DNA of 64,000 nucleotides from Virgibacillus halotolerans (GCF_016908515.1 NZ_JAFBEA010000005.1:186001-250000); one strand, 5' to 3'. Positions 1 to 9,208 are shown, counted from the stretch's first letter. Program-made: numbers and translations. The notes: generated by a model from the sequence alone, not told the origin.

Positions 1-127
1 TTTCCTTCTCACCTGAAGGGATAGACCATCGTTTTCCTTCTTCAGGCAACCCTTGTTTTACCATAAGAATTTTGCCTTGATCATTTATACAAATCCCAGC
101 CGCTCCATACCATTTTTTCAATTGCAT
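1..127 (-). CDS. Nudix hydrolase, N-terminal part (cut by window edge)
   Basis: The minus strand encodes MQLKKWYGAAGICINDQG followed by KILMVKQG and a stretch ending RWSIPSGEKE at the window edge. This matches the first beta strands and the start of the Nudix box region (the G before the REUXEE core is just reached), as in hydrolases of nucleoside diphosphate-linked substrates. The ATG at 127 directly abuts a GGAGG, so the exact start is uncertain; other frames close quickly. The substrate cannot be judged because the catalytic box is outside the window. Confidence 0.6.
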   Translation of the reverse strand, partial: MQLKKWYGAAGICINDQGKILMVKQGLPEEGKRWSIPSGEKE

Positions 128-302
128 CCTCCATTCACTGATTCCCTTTCTCCTTAATAAGATTCGCCATATTCAGTTAAATCCCTGCATAAAAGAAAAA
201 ACCATTTCCGATTCATCCTTTTAGTTATTTTACTTCCCACCAAACTGTGATTAAAAAAGAGCGTACAGATAGCGGTTGTTTAATTTATTTCATCGTGAAT
301 AA

Positions 303-311
303 TTTGTCGAA
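303..311 (+). promoter_or_regulatory. Possible Spo0A box upstream of spo0E-like gene
   Basis: TTTGTCGAA matches the core of the Bacillus Spo0A binding site (TTTGTCRAA) and lies about 115 bases before the Spo0E-family start codon. Spo0E-type phosphatases dephosphorylate Spo0A, so feedback would make sense. A single short match in AT-rich DNA can arise by chance. Confidence 0.35.
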
Positions 312-426
312 CCTTGTAATAAAAGAACTACTTTTGCAGAATCTGTTGAATTATATTTTAAAAGAGCGCATAATGATTTCCGTTGTGTGCTTTTTCTGAA
401 AAAAATAGCGAAAGGAAAGAAAATAG

Positions 427-612
427 ATGTCCCAATTGACGGAAATAACCAGTTACGATCTATCAATAGCCATTTTACATAAAAAGGAGGAAATGATTAA
501 AATCGGAATGATTTACGGATTGTCTGATAAGCGGACACTAAAATGTAGTCAACAGCTAGACAACCTATTAAACCAATATACGTTTAAGAAACAGCAACGT
601 TTTGCGGGTTGA
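427..612 (+). CDS. Spo0E-family aspartyl-phosphate phosphatase
   Basis: A 61-residue protein with the Spo0E family layout: two short helices carrying KKEEMIKIGMIYGLSDKRT and then SQQLDNLLNQY. The SxxLD motif (here SQQLD) is the signature of the family, whose Asp contacts the phosphorylated Asp of Spo0A or a related response regulator. Known members remove phosphate from Spo0A~P and delay sporulation. The length is normal for the family. AAAGGAAAG lies just before the ATG. It stands alone, followed by a hairpin. Which regulator it acts on is inference. Confidence 0.85.
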   Translation: MSQLTEITSYDLSIAILHKKEEMIKIGMIYGLSDKRTLKCSQQLDNLLNQYTFKKQQRFAG

Positions 613-629
613 TATGTCGGCAAATTGCG

Positions 630-655
630 GGACTGCTGCTCTAAGACAGCAGTCC
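630..655 (+). terminator. Hairpin after spo0E-like gene
   Basis: GGACTGCTG and CAGCAGTCC form a perfect 9-bp stem with an 8-base loop, 18 bases after the stop codon. The following sequence lacks a clean T run, so it may be a weak terminator or an mRNA-stabilising hairpin. Confidence 0.4.
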
Positions 656-749
656 ATGCACTGGGTCTATTATTTTAGATTGGTTTCACCCTCCTTCCCT
701 CTGTTCTCCAGTCATTCATTTGAATTGTTTAAACATCTCTTCACTTCAT

Positions 750-938
750 TTATTTCTTCTGATATGTAATCCAAGGTATACAAGGTGAGAAAGGAAATGT
801 CTTAAACACCTCCATGGCATAATCATCCGTTGTATCAAACTTTCTCTAATAAAAAAATGAGTCTATCTGGCCAAACCGTTTTAACAACTGGTGCAATTGC
901 TTTCTGTTTTCATCCTTCTGAATGCGAATCAGCATCAT
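750..938 (-). pseudogene. Small unknown gene with an in-frame TAG (62 codons)
   Basis: An ATG at 938 overlaps the TGA of the upstream acetyltransferase gene (TGATG), the classic sign of translational coupling. The frame reads MMLIRIQKDENRKQLHQLLK and on to DSFFY, meets TAG at 846-848, then continues in the same frame through RKFDTTDDYAMEVF to a TAA at 750. Either the product is a 30-residue peptide, or a 62-residue gene has gained a nonsense codon. I do not recognise the family. The reading assumes no sequencing error. Confidence 0.4.
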
Positions 939-1402
939 AATCTTCCTTTCATTCGAATCACTTTACCATCGAGTTCTGATCCAATCTCTACCATTCCATT
1001 TTTCAAATAAAACTTCATCGCCTGTTTATTGCCAGGTGCGACTCGCAAATGATATTCATCCAGATGATTTTCCTTGAAAAAATTTAGTGCATATTGATGC
1101 AGTTCTTTCCCCAAACCCTTTTCGCGTTTCTCGGGAATTAAATAATACAGATGAACGTATCCAATATGCTTTCCAGTGTATTCCCGAGTAGACAGTTCCA
1201 GCTGCCCGATAGCTTCATTGTTTTCTTTCACCAAAACAAATCCATTAGGAAATACTTTTATCTTTTCTTCTAGCCAATTCATGTAATCATCTTCTTTCCC
1301 AAAGGCAGAAGCATTACCAAAACTGGCTACAAAGGAATCTTTTCGAAATAGGATAACTGTTTTTCGGTCTTTTTCTATGTCAATGTTTTTAAAATGGAGC
1401 AT
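935..1402 (-). CDS. GNAT family N-acetyltransferase
   Basis: A 155-residue GNAT protein. The acetyl-CoA binding motif A is visible as YYLIPEKREKGLGKELHQYA (R-x-x-G-x-G/A type, about residues 88-106), followed by the later motif with LRVAPGNKQAMKFYLKNGM, typical of the family's C-terminal half (N-x-x-A-x-x-F-Y-x-x-x-G-F/M). It would transfer an acetyl group from acetyl-CoA to an amine of a small molecule or protein; the acceptor is unknown. GAGGGTG precedes the start. Its stop overlaps the start of a small damaged downstream gene. Confidence 0.85.
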   Translation of the reverse strand: MLHFKNIDIEKDRKTVILFRKDSFVASFGNASAFGKEDDYMNWLEEKIKVFPNGFVLVKENNEAIGQLELSTREYTGKHIGYVHLYYLIPEKREKGLGKELHQYALNFFKENHLDEYHLRVAPGNKQAMKFYLKNGMVEIGSELDGKVIRMKGRL

Positions 1403-1611
1403 GTGTATACACCCTCTTTTTTATATTTGTGATATAAAGTGAGGCTTTGTTTCCCCATTTTTGCATTCGCAATGTATGTGCATTTATTGTCTTTTAGTTC
1501 ACTTTCTTATGGCTATTCCTAAACTATAAAACACCTATCCTAATTATACTTTATAATAGTCAGATATTAAATCCTATTATTTTATAATTCAGTTATGTTA
1601 GATTGAAATGA

Positions 1612-1643
1612 AATTAAAAAAGAAGCCTATCAACAAAGTAGGC
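1612..1643 (-). terminator. Rho-independent terminator of the alkaline phosphatase gene
   Basis: On the minus strand GCCTA and TAGGC pair around a 9-base loop and are followed by TTCTTTTTTAA, about 30 bases past the phosphatase stop codon. Confidence 0.7.
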
Positions 1644-1672
1644 CTCTCCTTTCATTATAAAGACGTGGACAT

Positions 1673-3046
1673 TTATTCCCCTAATTTAATATCCGCTGCG
1701 TCAGTAATAATTTTTGGTAAATCAGTATTGTCATGAAAGCCCGAAAACTGATCCGATTTTGGTCCGTATGCATAAACTACATTTGCCACTCCAGTATGGT
1801 TACTACTTGTCCAGCCGATACTTGCCCTGTCACTGATGATTGAGTTAATGGCGTTGGCAGTATTGTCAGCTTTTTGTATCTTTCGGGCTTCTTTTTTGGT
1901 TAATTCAAAATCTGTATACGTTTCGATTACTTCGTTGGCGTTAGAACGGTCTTTGTTTAATTTCGATGCCATGTGATCACCAGTTGCTGCTACACTTCTC
2001 AGCACCTCGGGGTTTGCATCAGATGATCCGTTCGCACCAACTGTCATGCCGCCAGTTTCATGATCCCCACCGATGACAACAAGTGTTTCACCATCTTTTT
2101 CCGCAAATTCTATTGCCTTTTCAACTGCTTCTTCAAAAGCCTCAACTTCATTCATAGCCCATGCTGCATCATTAGCATGTCCTGCCCAATCAATCTGGCT
2201 TCCTTCAACCATGAGGAAAAAACCATCTTTGTCTTCTTCAAGTACATCAATTGCACTTTCTGTCATATCAGCCAGGCTTGGCTCTTCCGTATCCGCACGA
2301 TGCATTTCAGGCGATAGCGCATCATCTGCAAACAGACCAAGCAGCTTATCCCCTCTTTCAACATCAATGTCTATATTTTTCTGTAACGCATCACGTGTTT
2401 CAATAAACTTGTAACCTTGTTCTCTAGCTTGTTCAAGCAAATTAACTTCTACTTGATTTCCACCTTCAAATTCAGGCAAGAAGTTATTTTTCCCTCCTCC
2501 AAGTAGCACATCTACCTCGTTGGCAACCATCTGTTTTGCGATTGCTGTCTCATTATCTCGATTATCAACGTGAGAAGCAAATACAGCCGGAGTTGCATGG
2601 GTAATAGTGGAGGTGGCCACTAATCCAGTAGACATATCTTCTTGCTGCGATGCTTCCAGAATTGTTTCCAGTTCATTTCCTTCCGTATCAACACTGATCA
2701 TGCCATTATTCGTTTTTTCTCCTGTTGCCATCGCAGTTCCTGCCGCCGCTGAATCCGTGATATTGGAATTAGCGGAATGCGTTGTATACATCCCTTTCAA
2801 ATGTTGATCCCATATTGCATTTTCCCCTTTGTACATACGATAGTTCGTAGCATAATCGGCATTAAAGCCATCCGGGATCATATAGATCACATTCTCAATT
2901 TTTTTATTCTCTTTTTCGACCCAATCTGTTTTTCCTTTCCCAGTCCCATCTGACTTTCCAGCTTCTGCTGTCCCCATACTCGTTCCAGTAAATACAAGAC
3001 CAACACTAAGTGCAACAACCCCAATTTTTTTAATCAATCCATTCAT
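1673..3046 (-). CDS. Secreted alkaline phosphatase (PhoA family)
   Basis: A 457-residue exported phosphomonoesterase. Residues 1-29 are a signal peptide (MNGLIKK, a hydrophobic core, then AEA as likely cleavage site). The metal-binding Asp is in YMIPDG (about 59), the nucleophilic Ser in TDSAAAGTAMATG (about 99), and further metal ligands in GGDHETGG (about 327-334) and SNHTG (about 418). The family uses two Zn and one Mg to hydrolyse phosphate esters outside the cell for phosphate supply. Four PhoP boxes precede it and a terminator follows, so it is a single-gene Pho regulon unit. There is no sign of truncation. Confidence 0.95.
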   Translation of the reverse strand: MNGLIKKIGVVALSVGLVFTGTSMGTAEAGKSDGTGKGKTDWVEKENKKIENVIYMIPDGFNADYATNYRMYKGENAIWDQHLKGMYTTHSANSNITDSAAAGTAMATGEKTNNGMISVDTEGNELETILEASQQEDMSTGLVATSTITHATPAVFASHVDNRDNETAIAKQMVANEVDVLLGGGKNNFLPEFEGGNQVEVNLLEQAREQGYKFIETRDALQKNIDIDVERGDKLLGLFADDALSPEMHRADTEEPSLADMTESAIDVLEEDKDGFFLMVEGSQIDWAGHANDAAWAMNEVEAFEEAVEKAIEFAEKDGETLVVIGGDHETGGMTVGANGSSDANPEVLRSVAATGDHMASKLNKDRSNANEVIETYTDFELTKKEARKIQKADNTANAINSIISDRASIGWTSSNHTGVANVVYAYGPKSDQFSGFHDNTDLPKIITDAADIKLGE

Positions 3047-3090
3047 CTCTCCTCTCGATTTTTAAATCTATTACAAGCATAACGGATAGA

Positions 3091-3129
3091 TATTAAGAGA
3101 GAGTTAATCTATTGTAAAGAGTCTGTTAA
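3091..3129 (-). promoter_or_regulatory. PhoP box array (four half-sites) before the alkaline phosphatase gene
   Basis: Read on the minus strand: TTAACA, 5 bases, TTTACA, 5 bases, TTAACT, 5 bases, TTAATA. Four TT(A/T)A(A/C)(A/T)-type hexamers repeat at exactly 11 bp, which is the arrangement bound by two PhoP dimers in Bacillus. A TATGCT that could serve as -10 follows 9 bases after the last box. The array implies induction by phosphate starvation through PhoPR. Confidence 0.82.
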
Positions 3130-3158
3130 CTTTTAATATGATGTTCCAAATGATTACT

Positions 3159-3187
3159 TTGACAAAATGATGTGTAAGCTGTATGAT
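3159..3187 (+). promoter_or_regulatory. SigA promoter of the ileS T-box leader
   Basis: TTGACA at 3159-3164, a 17-bp spacer, and TATGAT at 3182-3187. The predicted start lies near 3194, at the 5' edge of the T-box RNA. It is divergent from and close to the PhoP-controlled promoter. Confidence 0.8.
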
Positions 3188-3193
3188 AACCTA

Positions 3194-3476
3194 TAATTAA
3201 AACATCGAATAAATTCGTTGACGAGAACGAGTATGCATGTATTCTGTCCCACAGAGAGTTGGTAGCCTTGCTGAGAGCCAATGTTCAGTTCATGTCTGAA
3301 AATCCTCTCCGAGAAGGAAAGCTGAAGTTCTATTTAAGCTTTTCCGGGAATCCGCCGTTAAAAGGATCGCGTATGATCGTACGTTGCATGAGTGCTGGAT
3401 AATCGCCTTCAGGGGATTTCCAGAATCAGGGTGGTAGCACGGGTAAAACTCGTCCCTATTATAGGGACGAGTTTTT
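3194..3476 (+). promoter_or_regulatory. T-box riboswitch, isoleucine specifier, ileS leader
   Basis: The leader has the AGAGAG motif of stem I (near 3255), a specifier ATC (Ile) at 3302-3304 preceded by GAAA, the T-box AGGGTGGTAGCACGG at 3428-3442 and a terminator stem ACTCGTCCCTA/TAGGGACGAGT with a T run at 3445-3476. Uncharged tRNA-Ile pairs with the specifier and, through its CCA end, with the GGTGG bulge, favouring the antiterminator. The T-box has GGTAGCAC where GGTACCGC is commonest, a tolerated variant. It controls the adjacent ileS. Confidence 0.93.
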
Positions 3477-3511
3477 GTGTTTTTTATCAAGGATAAATGA
3501 GGAGTGTAGTG

Positions 3512-6500
3512 ATGGAAAAAGTAGATATGAGCGAGGGTCCGTTACAACGTGAAAATCGAGTAAAAGCTCTCTGGAAAAATGAAGATACATTTAACAAATC
3601 CATCTCCAATCGAGAGGGAAATGAAACGTATGTGTTTTATGAGGGGCCACCCACAGCAAATGGCCTGCCCCATACTGGTCACGTTTTGGGACGTGTGATT
3701 AAAGATTTCGTTGCACGATACAAAACCATGCAAGGATATCAAGTCATTCGTAAAGCTGGTTGGGATACACATGGGTTGCCAGTTGAACTCGGTGTGGAAA
3801 AGAAAATTGGTATCTCCGGCAAACAAGAGATTGAAGCATATGGTGTGGAGAAATTTATTGAAGCATGTAAGGAAAGTGTTTTTGACTACGAACGTCAATG
3901 GCGTGTTTTTACAGAGGCCATCGGTTACTGGGTTGATATGGATGATCCATATGTAACACTTCGTAACGAATATATTGAAAGTGTCTGGTATATCCTGTCT
4001 ACGATTCATCAAAAAGATTTATTATATCGCGGACACCGTGTTGTTCCGTACTGCCCAAGCTGCCAAACATCCCTAAGCTCCCATGAAGTTGCTCAAGGCT
4101 ACAAAGATGTAAAAGATTTATCTGTTACAGCTAAATTTAAGGTACAAGAAATGAATGATACGTATTTTTTAGGATGGACAACAACACCATGGACCTTACC
4201 AGCCAATGTTGCTTTGGCTGTTCATAAGGAACTGGATTATGTGAAAGCGAAGCAAGGAGACGATGTATATATCATCGCGCAAAACCTGGTAGATAAAGTA
4301 TTGGATGGCCATTACGACATCCTTAGCAATCACAAAGGAAGTGAGTTCGTCGGGCTTACCTATCAGCCGCTGTTCGATTACGCAAACATCAATCGGGCTT
4401 ATCAAGTGATTGAAGCTGATTTCGTTACAGATGAAAGTGGTACCGGAATCGTTCATATCGCACCTGCACATGGGGAAGATGACTACAATGCGATTAAAAC
4501 GAGTGAACTGGATTTTTTAAATGTAGTTGACCAAGCTGGGCGCTATATCGATGAAGTTACACCCTTGGCTGGTGAATTTGCGAAGGATTCTGATGTAAAG
4601 ATCATTAAAATGCTCGCAGAACGGGATTTATTATTTTCAAAAGAAAAATATGAACACAGCTATCCACACTGTTGGCGCTGTGACTCACCACTTATTTACT
4701 ATGCGATGGAAGGTTGGTTTATTAAAACAACTGCCATCAAGGATACAATCATCAAAAATAACGAATCCATAGACTGGCACCCCGATCATATGAAGCATGG
4801 ACGCTTTGGTAATTTCTTGGAAAACATGGTGGATTGGAATTTAGGACGTAACCGGTATTGGGGAACACCATTAAATGTATGGATTTGTAAAGACTGTGAC
4901 CATCAATATGCACCAAATAGTATCCAAGATTTGAAAGATCACGCTAAAGAGCCGCTTTCAGATGACTTAGAGCTACACAAACCCTATGTGGATGAGATCA
5001 GCCTTGTTTGTCCTGCCTGTCAAGGTGATATGGAGCGGACAAAAGAAGTGATTGATGTATGGTTTGATAGTGGCTCCATGCCATTTGCGCAGTACCACTA
5101 TCCATTTGAAAATAAAGCGTTATTCGAAAAGCAATTTCCAGCAGATGTGATTGCGGAAGGAGTGGACCAAACGCGTGGCTGGTTTTATAGCTTGTTAACA
5201 GTATCATCTTTATTTACTGGAAAAGCGCCGTACAAACGCGTCCTTTCTCTCGGTCACATCCTTGATGAAAATGGCCGTAAGATGTCAAAAAGTAAAGGTA
5301 ATGTGCTTAATCCAATGGAGCTCGTGGAGGACTATGGTGCGGATGCACTCCGATGGGCATTGCTTGCTGATAGTGCGCCATGGAATAATAAGCGCTTTTC
5401 AGCTGGTATCGTTAGCCAAGCAAAGTCTAAGCTTGTTGATACCTTAGTAAATATTCATGCTTTCTTCACGTTATATGCAGACATTGATCAATTCAGTCCA
5501 AAGCAACATGCACAGGGCGAAAAGTCGTTACTGGATAAGTGGGTTTTATCTCGACTTCATACGGTTACGGAGCAGGTAAATCTCCACCTTGATAACTATG
5601 ATTTTACCGCTGCAGCAAGAGAGCTTTCCATTTTTGTAGAACAAGTGAGTAACTGGTATATCCGTCGTTCCCGCGATCGATTCTGGAGCGAAGGAATGAA
5701 TGATGATAAATTAGCTGCTTATCACACACTATACGAGGTATTGAGAGTAACGAGTAAATTACTCGCACCATTTATACCGTTTATTACGGAAGATATTCAT
5801 ACCAACCTAACTGGAGATAGTGTGCATTTAGCCAACTTCCCTGTAACTGACGAAACACTTGTAAATAAAGAACTTGAGTCAGAAATGGATGCTGTACTTC
5901 AAGTGGTCGAACTTGCTCGGCATACACGTAATGCATCCAACATTAAAACGAAGCAGCCACTTTCACTGCTAACAGTTGTTGGTGAAAAACGATATACGGA
6001 CGCTTTATCTAAATACAGCTATATTATTGAGGAAGAAATTAATGTAAAAGCAGTTCACTTTCAAGAAAGTGCTGGAGATGCAGTTCAATATGAAATTAAA
6101 GTCAACTTCCCAACTGCAGGGCCGAAACTAGGCAAACAAGTAAATATTGTTCAAAAAGCCCTAAAACAGCTGTCTGTTGAGGCAGCAAAAGATGTTGTAG
6201 CGCAAGGTTATTTTGAAACAAAATCGCCATCAAGGGAAACTTTACGGATCGAAAAAGAAGACCTTCTTATTAGTCAGACGACCCAAAAAGGAATGGAAAT
6301 GGCCTCCAATGCATCCTTTGCTGTCTTCTTAGATACCACGATCAGTGAAGATTTACGTAAAGAAGGAGTAGCCCGTGAAATCATTCGTGCTGTCCAACAA
6401 CACCGGAAAGAATTAGATTTACCAGTTGAAAAACGTGTAACCCTAATATTTGATGTGAGTGATTCAATGAAAGAAATAGTTGATCAGCATAAAGAAATTT

Positions 6501-6604
6501 TAGAGAGAAACTTATTGGTGAAAGATATCTTATTTAGTCAAAAAGATAATATGAAATATGTAGAATTAGATGAAGAATCAGTAGGAATTGAAATTATCGC
6601 CTAA
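3512..6604 (+). CDS. ileS: Isoleucine--tRNA ligase, IleS2 type
   Basis: A class I synthetase that charges tRNA-Ile with isoleucine. The HIGH-type motif is HTGH (about residues 54-57, in [13 protein letters not shown]) and KMSKS is at about 590. At 1030 residues it is longer than the roughly 920-residue IleS1 of B. subtilis, and motifs such as [15 protein letters not shown] and the CEx-type spacing follow the eukaryote-like IleS2 branch, whose members tolerate mupirocin. The HxGH order is canonical, unlike the altered motif reported for hyper-resistant enzymes. The start at 3512 is chosen because GAGGAG sits 7 bases upstream; an in-frame ATG at 3497 is possible. Resistance is inferred from type, not shown. 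Confidence 0.96.
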   Translation: MEKVDMSEGPLQRENRVKALWKNEDTFNKSISNREGNETYVFYEGPPTANGLPHTGHVLGRVIKDFVARYKTMQGYQVIRKAGWDTHGLPVELGVEKKIGISGKQEIEAYGVEKFIEACKESVFDYERQWRVFTEAIGYWVDMDDPYVTLRNEYIESVWYILSTIHQKDLLYRGHRVVPYCPSCQTSLSSHEVAQGYKDVKDLSVTAKFKVQEMNDTYFLGWTTTPWTLPANVALAVHKELDYVKAKQGDDVYIIAQNLVDKVLDGHYDILSNHKGSEFVGLTYQPLFDYANINRAYQVIEADFVTDESGTGIVHIAPAHGEDDYNAIKTSELDFLNVVDQAGRYIDEVTPLAGEFAKDSDVKIIKMLAERDLLFSKEKYEHSYPHCWRCDSPLIYYAMEGWFIKTTAIKDTIIKNNESIDWHPDHMKHGRFGNFLENMVDWNLGRNRYWGTPLNVWICKDCDHQYAPNSIQDLKDHAKEPLSDDLELHKPYVDEISLVCPACQGDMERTKEVIDVWFDSGSMPFAQYHYPFENKALFEKQFPADVIAEGVDQTRGWFYSLLTVSSLFTGKAPYKRVLSLGHILDENGRKMSKSKGNVLNPMELVEDYGADALRWALLADSAPWNNKRFSAGIVSQAKSKLVDTLVNIHAFFTLYADIDQFSPKQHAQGEKSLLDKWVLSRLHTVTEQVNLHLDNYDFTAAARELSIFVEQVSNWYIRRSRDRFWSEGMNDDKLAAYHTLYEVLRVTSKLLAPFIPFITEDIHTNLTGDSVHLANFPVTDETLVNKELESEMDAVLQVVELARHTRNASNIKTKQPLSLLTVVGEKRYTDALSKYSYIIEEEINVKAVHFQESAGDAVQYEIKVNFPTAGPKLGKQVNIVQKALKQLSVEAAKDVVAQGYFETKSPSRETLRIEKEDLLISQTTQKGMEMASNASFAVFLDTTISEDLRKEGVAREIIRAVQQHRKELDLPVEKRVTLIFDVSDSMKEIVDQHKEILERNLLVKDILFSQKDNMKYVELDEESVGIEIIA

Positions 6605-6623
6605 TCCTAAATGCTGTCACTTA

Positions 6624-6673
6624 GCCATCCGATACAATGTTCCATTGTGAACCCGTATCGGGTGGCCTATTTT
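6624..6673 (+). terminator. Terminator after ileS
   Basis: GCCATCCGATAC (6624-6635) pairs with GTATCGGGTGGC (6655-6666), 12 bp with one G-U pair, followed by TATTTTGT. It may act on both strands between the convergent ileS and SIMPL genes. Confidence 0.7.
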
Positions 6674-6697
6674 GTATGGGGAAAGAATACAGTCCAT

Positions 6698-7348
6698 TTA
6701 ATACTGGAACTGGGCCTCGACCATAGCATTAACCGTAATTTCCCCTGGTTCAATTGGTGTTGAATTACTGTTTTCCATCACAGCAAAAGTTTTATAAGCC
6801 GTTGGGGAATCATTGATTATTTCCATGATTTTCGTTGGGATGGGATCATAATTCACTTCTAATGTTTCAGCGATCGTTTGCGCTTTTGCAATCGCATTCT
6901 TTAATGCTGCACTTAAGGCTTGTTGGTAGGGAATTTGGTTATCTTCCATAGAAAAATGGATATCCGAGACCCGATTCACGTCGTTTTGAACAGCTATATC
7001 TATCACCTTACCTGCTTGATCGATGTTTGTCATTTGTACCGTGATGGCATTCGATACTTGATACCCCCTAAATTGTTGTTTCCCATCGATGTAATCGTAC
7101 ATGGGATTGATATTGTATGCAGTCGTTTGGATATTTTCTTTGGGTATGCCTAATTGCAATAGTGATTGGATAACCTGATTCATTTTGCGGGCATTTTCCT
7201 GTTGTGCCTGACTTAGTTGTTCATTCTCTGTCACAGTACCTAACTGGATAGTCACTTTATCTGGTTCAAAAGAGAGACTTGCCTCCCCTGTTACAGTCAT
7301 CATGCGTTTCATATCTTGTCTATACTGATTCGTCATTGGATAATACAT
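6698..7348 (-). CDS. SIMPL domain protein (DUF541)
   Basis: About 216 residues with the SIMPL fold: an N-terminal VTGEASLSFEPDKVTIQLG strand, a long helix rich in Gln and Asn (QLSQAQQENARKMNQVIQSL), the conserved IQTTAYNINPMYDY stretch, and a final GEITVNAMVEAQFQY strand. Proteins of this family are usually periplasmic or surface proteins of poorly defined role; this one shows no clear signal peptide. The start at 7348 puts AAGGCGG 7 bases upstream; the ATG at 7354 is too close. It converges on ileS. Confidence 0.85.
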   Translation of the reverse strand: MYYPMTNQYRQDMKRMMTVTGEASLSFEPDKVTIQLGTVTENEQLSQAQQENARKMNQVIQSLLQLGIPKENIQTTAYNINPMYDYIDGKQQFRGYQVSNAITVQMTNIDQAGKVIDIAVQNDVNRVSDIHFSMEDNQIPYQQALSAALKNAIAKAQTIAETLEVNYDPIPTKIMEIINDSPTAYKTFAVMENSNSTPIEPGEITVNAMVEAQFQY

Positions 7349-7560
7349 GATCATTCCGCCTTTTTAATTGGTCATTTGTCTTATCGTATGCTAAATGCAG
7401 TGATATGTTTAGCAATGGTTCGAATAAACTTTTACAAATTCGTTTAACTTCTTTCGGCTGATGCACACTGACATTGTGACTAAACCCATTTCATTGATCG
7501 TAAATAAATATACAGTAGATTTTCCGAATTATCTATGTTAGTATGAAAGCAGCTTCATAA

Positions 7561-7578
7561 TGAATGGGCATTCATTCA
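7561..7578 (+). promoter_or_regulatory. FadR-like operator before the fatty-acid pair
   Basis: TGAATGGGCATTCATTCA has both arms (TGAATG and CATTCA) of the 18-bp B. subtilis FadR (YsiA) operator consensus, with the conserved A and T at two of the central positions. FadR, a TetR-type repressor, is released by long-chain acyl-CoA. It lies about 65 bases before a 2,4-dienoyl-CoA reductase gene, which suits the regulon. Confidence 0.65.
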
Positions 7579-7641
7579 GTGTGAGCACACAACAAGCTAA
7601 CATTTCGATGTATCATTAGATTTTACAAAGGGGAGAAGATC

Positions 7642-8415
7642 ATGTCACTAAAGGGGAAAACTGCAATCGTAACAGGCGGCAGTAACGGAATGGGGAAAGC
7701 CATGGCAACTCGTTTTGCTACCGAAGGGGCAAACGTAGTCATTACTGGGCGAAATGAAGAACGACTTGCTGACACAAAAAAAGAGATTACAAAAGAAGCC
7801 AATGCAGATATCTTAACCGTACAAATGGATGTCCGAAACCGCGAGGATGTAAAACAAACGATCGAGGAAACTAAGAAAGCCTATGGTAGCATTGACATTT
7901 TAGTAAACAATGCAGCTGGAAACTTTATTTGTCCTGCAGAAGAGTTATCGCCAAATGGCTGGAAGTCTGTGATCGATATTTGCTTAAACGGTACATGGAA
8001 CTGTACACAACTTGTTGGCCAGGAAATGATTGAACAAAAAACAGGTGGCGTTATGCTCAATATGGTAGCAACATATGCTTGGACCGGACAAGCAGCTGTT
8101 GTTCATTCTGCTACCGCTAAAGGTGGCATTTTAGCAATGACAAGATCACTTGCAATCGAGTGGGGTAAATACGGTATTCGTTTGAATGCAATTGCACCGG
8201 GTGTAATTGAAAATACCGGTGGTTCTGAAATATTGTTTTCATCGGAAGAAGCTGTCCAACAGGTGAAAGAAATAAATCCGCTCGGAAGTGTAGGTCAGTT
8301 GGACGATATTGCTGATGCTGCCACTTTTCTTGTATCTGATCAATCCCGCTACGTAAACGGCGATTGTATGACCGTTGATGGTGGTCAGTGGATAGCAAAT
8401 AACCGATTTATGTAA
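7642..8415 (+). CDS. fadH: 2,4-dienoyl-CoA reductase (short-chain dehydrogenase family)
   Basis: A 257-residue SDR enzyme. The NADP-binding motif is TGGSNGMGKA (about 11-20) and NNAAGNF (about 89-95) follows. In place of the usual YxxxK the active site reads HSATAKGG, that is Ser-x-x-x-Lys, as in peroxisome-type 2,4-dienoyl-CoA reductases rather than ordinary SDRs; NFICPAEELSPNGWKSVIDI is likewise typical of that group. The reaction reduces 2,4-dienoyl-CoA formed from unsaturated fatty acids so that beta-oxidation can continue. It is followed after 16 bases by an enoyl-CoA hydratase and preceded by a FadR-like operator. Confidence 0.85.
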   Translation: MSLKGKTAIVTGGSNGMGKAMATRFATEGANVVITGRNEERLADTKKEITKEANADILTVQMDVRNREDVKQTIEETKKAYGSIDILVNNAAGNFICPAEELSPNGWKSVIDICLNGTWNCTQLVGQEMIEQKTGGVMLNMVATYAWTGQAAVVHSATAKGGILAMTRSLAIEWGKYGIRLNAIAPGVIENTGGSEILFSSEEAVQQVKEINPLGSVGQLDDIADAATFLVSDQSRYVNGDCMTVDGGQWIANNRFM

Positions 8416-8431
8416 AGAGAGGATGGAAAAA

Positions 8432-9208
8432 ATGAATGAACTGATAATCGATACACAAGACGGAATTCGCACACTCACACTAAATCGTCCTGAACGTCTG
8501 AATGCTATCAATGATGCACTTAGTAAACAGTTAGAAGATGCATTAGCACAGGCATCACAGGATGATACCGTTCGCGTTGTCGTTATCACTGGGAACGGAC
8601 GGGCTTTTTGTACCGGACTTGACCTGACAGCAGTACCTTCATTTGATACCCGCCATGAGCAATTAGATGATCTGGGCTGGGTCGGACGTCAAGCACTTGG
8701 AATCGTTCACTGTGATAAACCCGTTATCGCGGCGATAAATGGTGTTGCAGCAGGTGCTGGATTTTCTTTAGCACTTGCTTGTGATTTATGCTTCATGTCG
8801 GAGAGCGCCATTGTGAAGACTGGCTACATCCATCGTGGACTAAGTCCTGATGCAGGTATGAGTTACTTTTTGCCACGGTTAGTGGGGCATGCACGGGCAA
8901 CAGAAATGATCTTTACTGGTCGCGATGTCAATGCGGAAGAAGCAGAACAGATTGGGCTAGTTTGTAATGTGTTTTCTGATGAAACATTTCGTGAAAGTAC
9001 TCTAGATTTTGCCGAGGGATTAGCACAAGGTCCCCCCGTTGCGCTTACACTTGCAAAGCGATTGCTTGTAACAAGCTCGGAAGCCGATTTACCAACCATT
9101 TTAAAACAAGAGTACGCTTCTATAAAGACTTGTTTTGGAACGGACGATGTAAAAGAAGGCGTTCAAGCATTTTTAGAAAAACGTAAACCTTTATTTCGAG
9201 GGAAATAA
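8432..9208 (+). CDS. Enoyl-CoA hydratase/isomerase family protein
   Basis: A crotonase-fold protein of about 258 residues. The oxyanion-hole segments are RAFCTGLDL (about 63-71) and AAGAGFSLALACDL (about 106-119). The catalytic loop reads GLSPDAGMSYFLPRLVG: the Asp in SPDAG replaces the Glu of classical hydratases, as in PaaG-type isomerases/hydratases, so isomerase activity on unsaturated acyl-CoA is as likely as hydration. ATG 8432 is preferred because GAGAGG lies 9 bases upstream; the ATG at 8423 overlaps it. It is co-transcribed with the dienoyl-CoA reductase and ends at a strong bidirectional terminator. Confidence 0.87.
   Translation: MNELIIDTQDGIRTLTLNRPERLNAINDALSKQLEDALAQASQDDTVRVVVITGNGRAFCTGLDLTAVPSFDTRHEQLDDLGWVGRQALGIVHCDKPVIAAINGVAAGAGFSLALACDLCFMSESAIVKTGYIHRGLSPDAGMSYFLPRLVGHARATEMIFTGRDVNAEEAEQIGLVCNVFSDETFRESTLDFAEGLAQGPPVALTLAKRLLVTSSEADLPTILKQEYASIKTCFGTDDVKEGVQAFLEKRKPLFRGK

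Noticed and set aside
2060..2807. Plus-strand frames inside the alkaline phosphatase gene
   Set aside because: They are Ser/Phe-rich shadows of a well supported gene.
3290..3490. Minus-strand frame in the ileS leader
   Set aside because: It lies within the T-box RNA.
8117..8589. Minus-strand frames across fadH and the hydratase gene
   Set aside because: Antisense to two recognised enzymes and without start signals.
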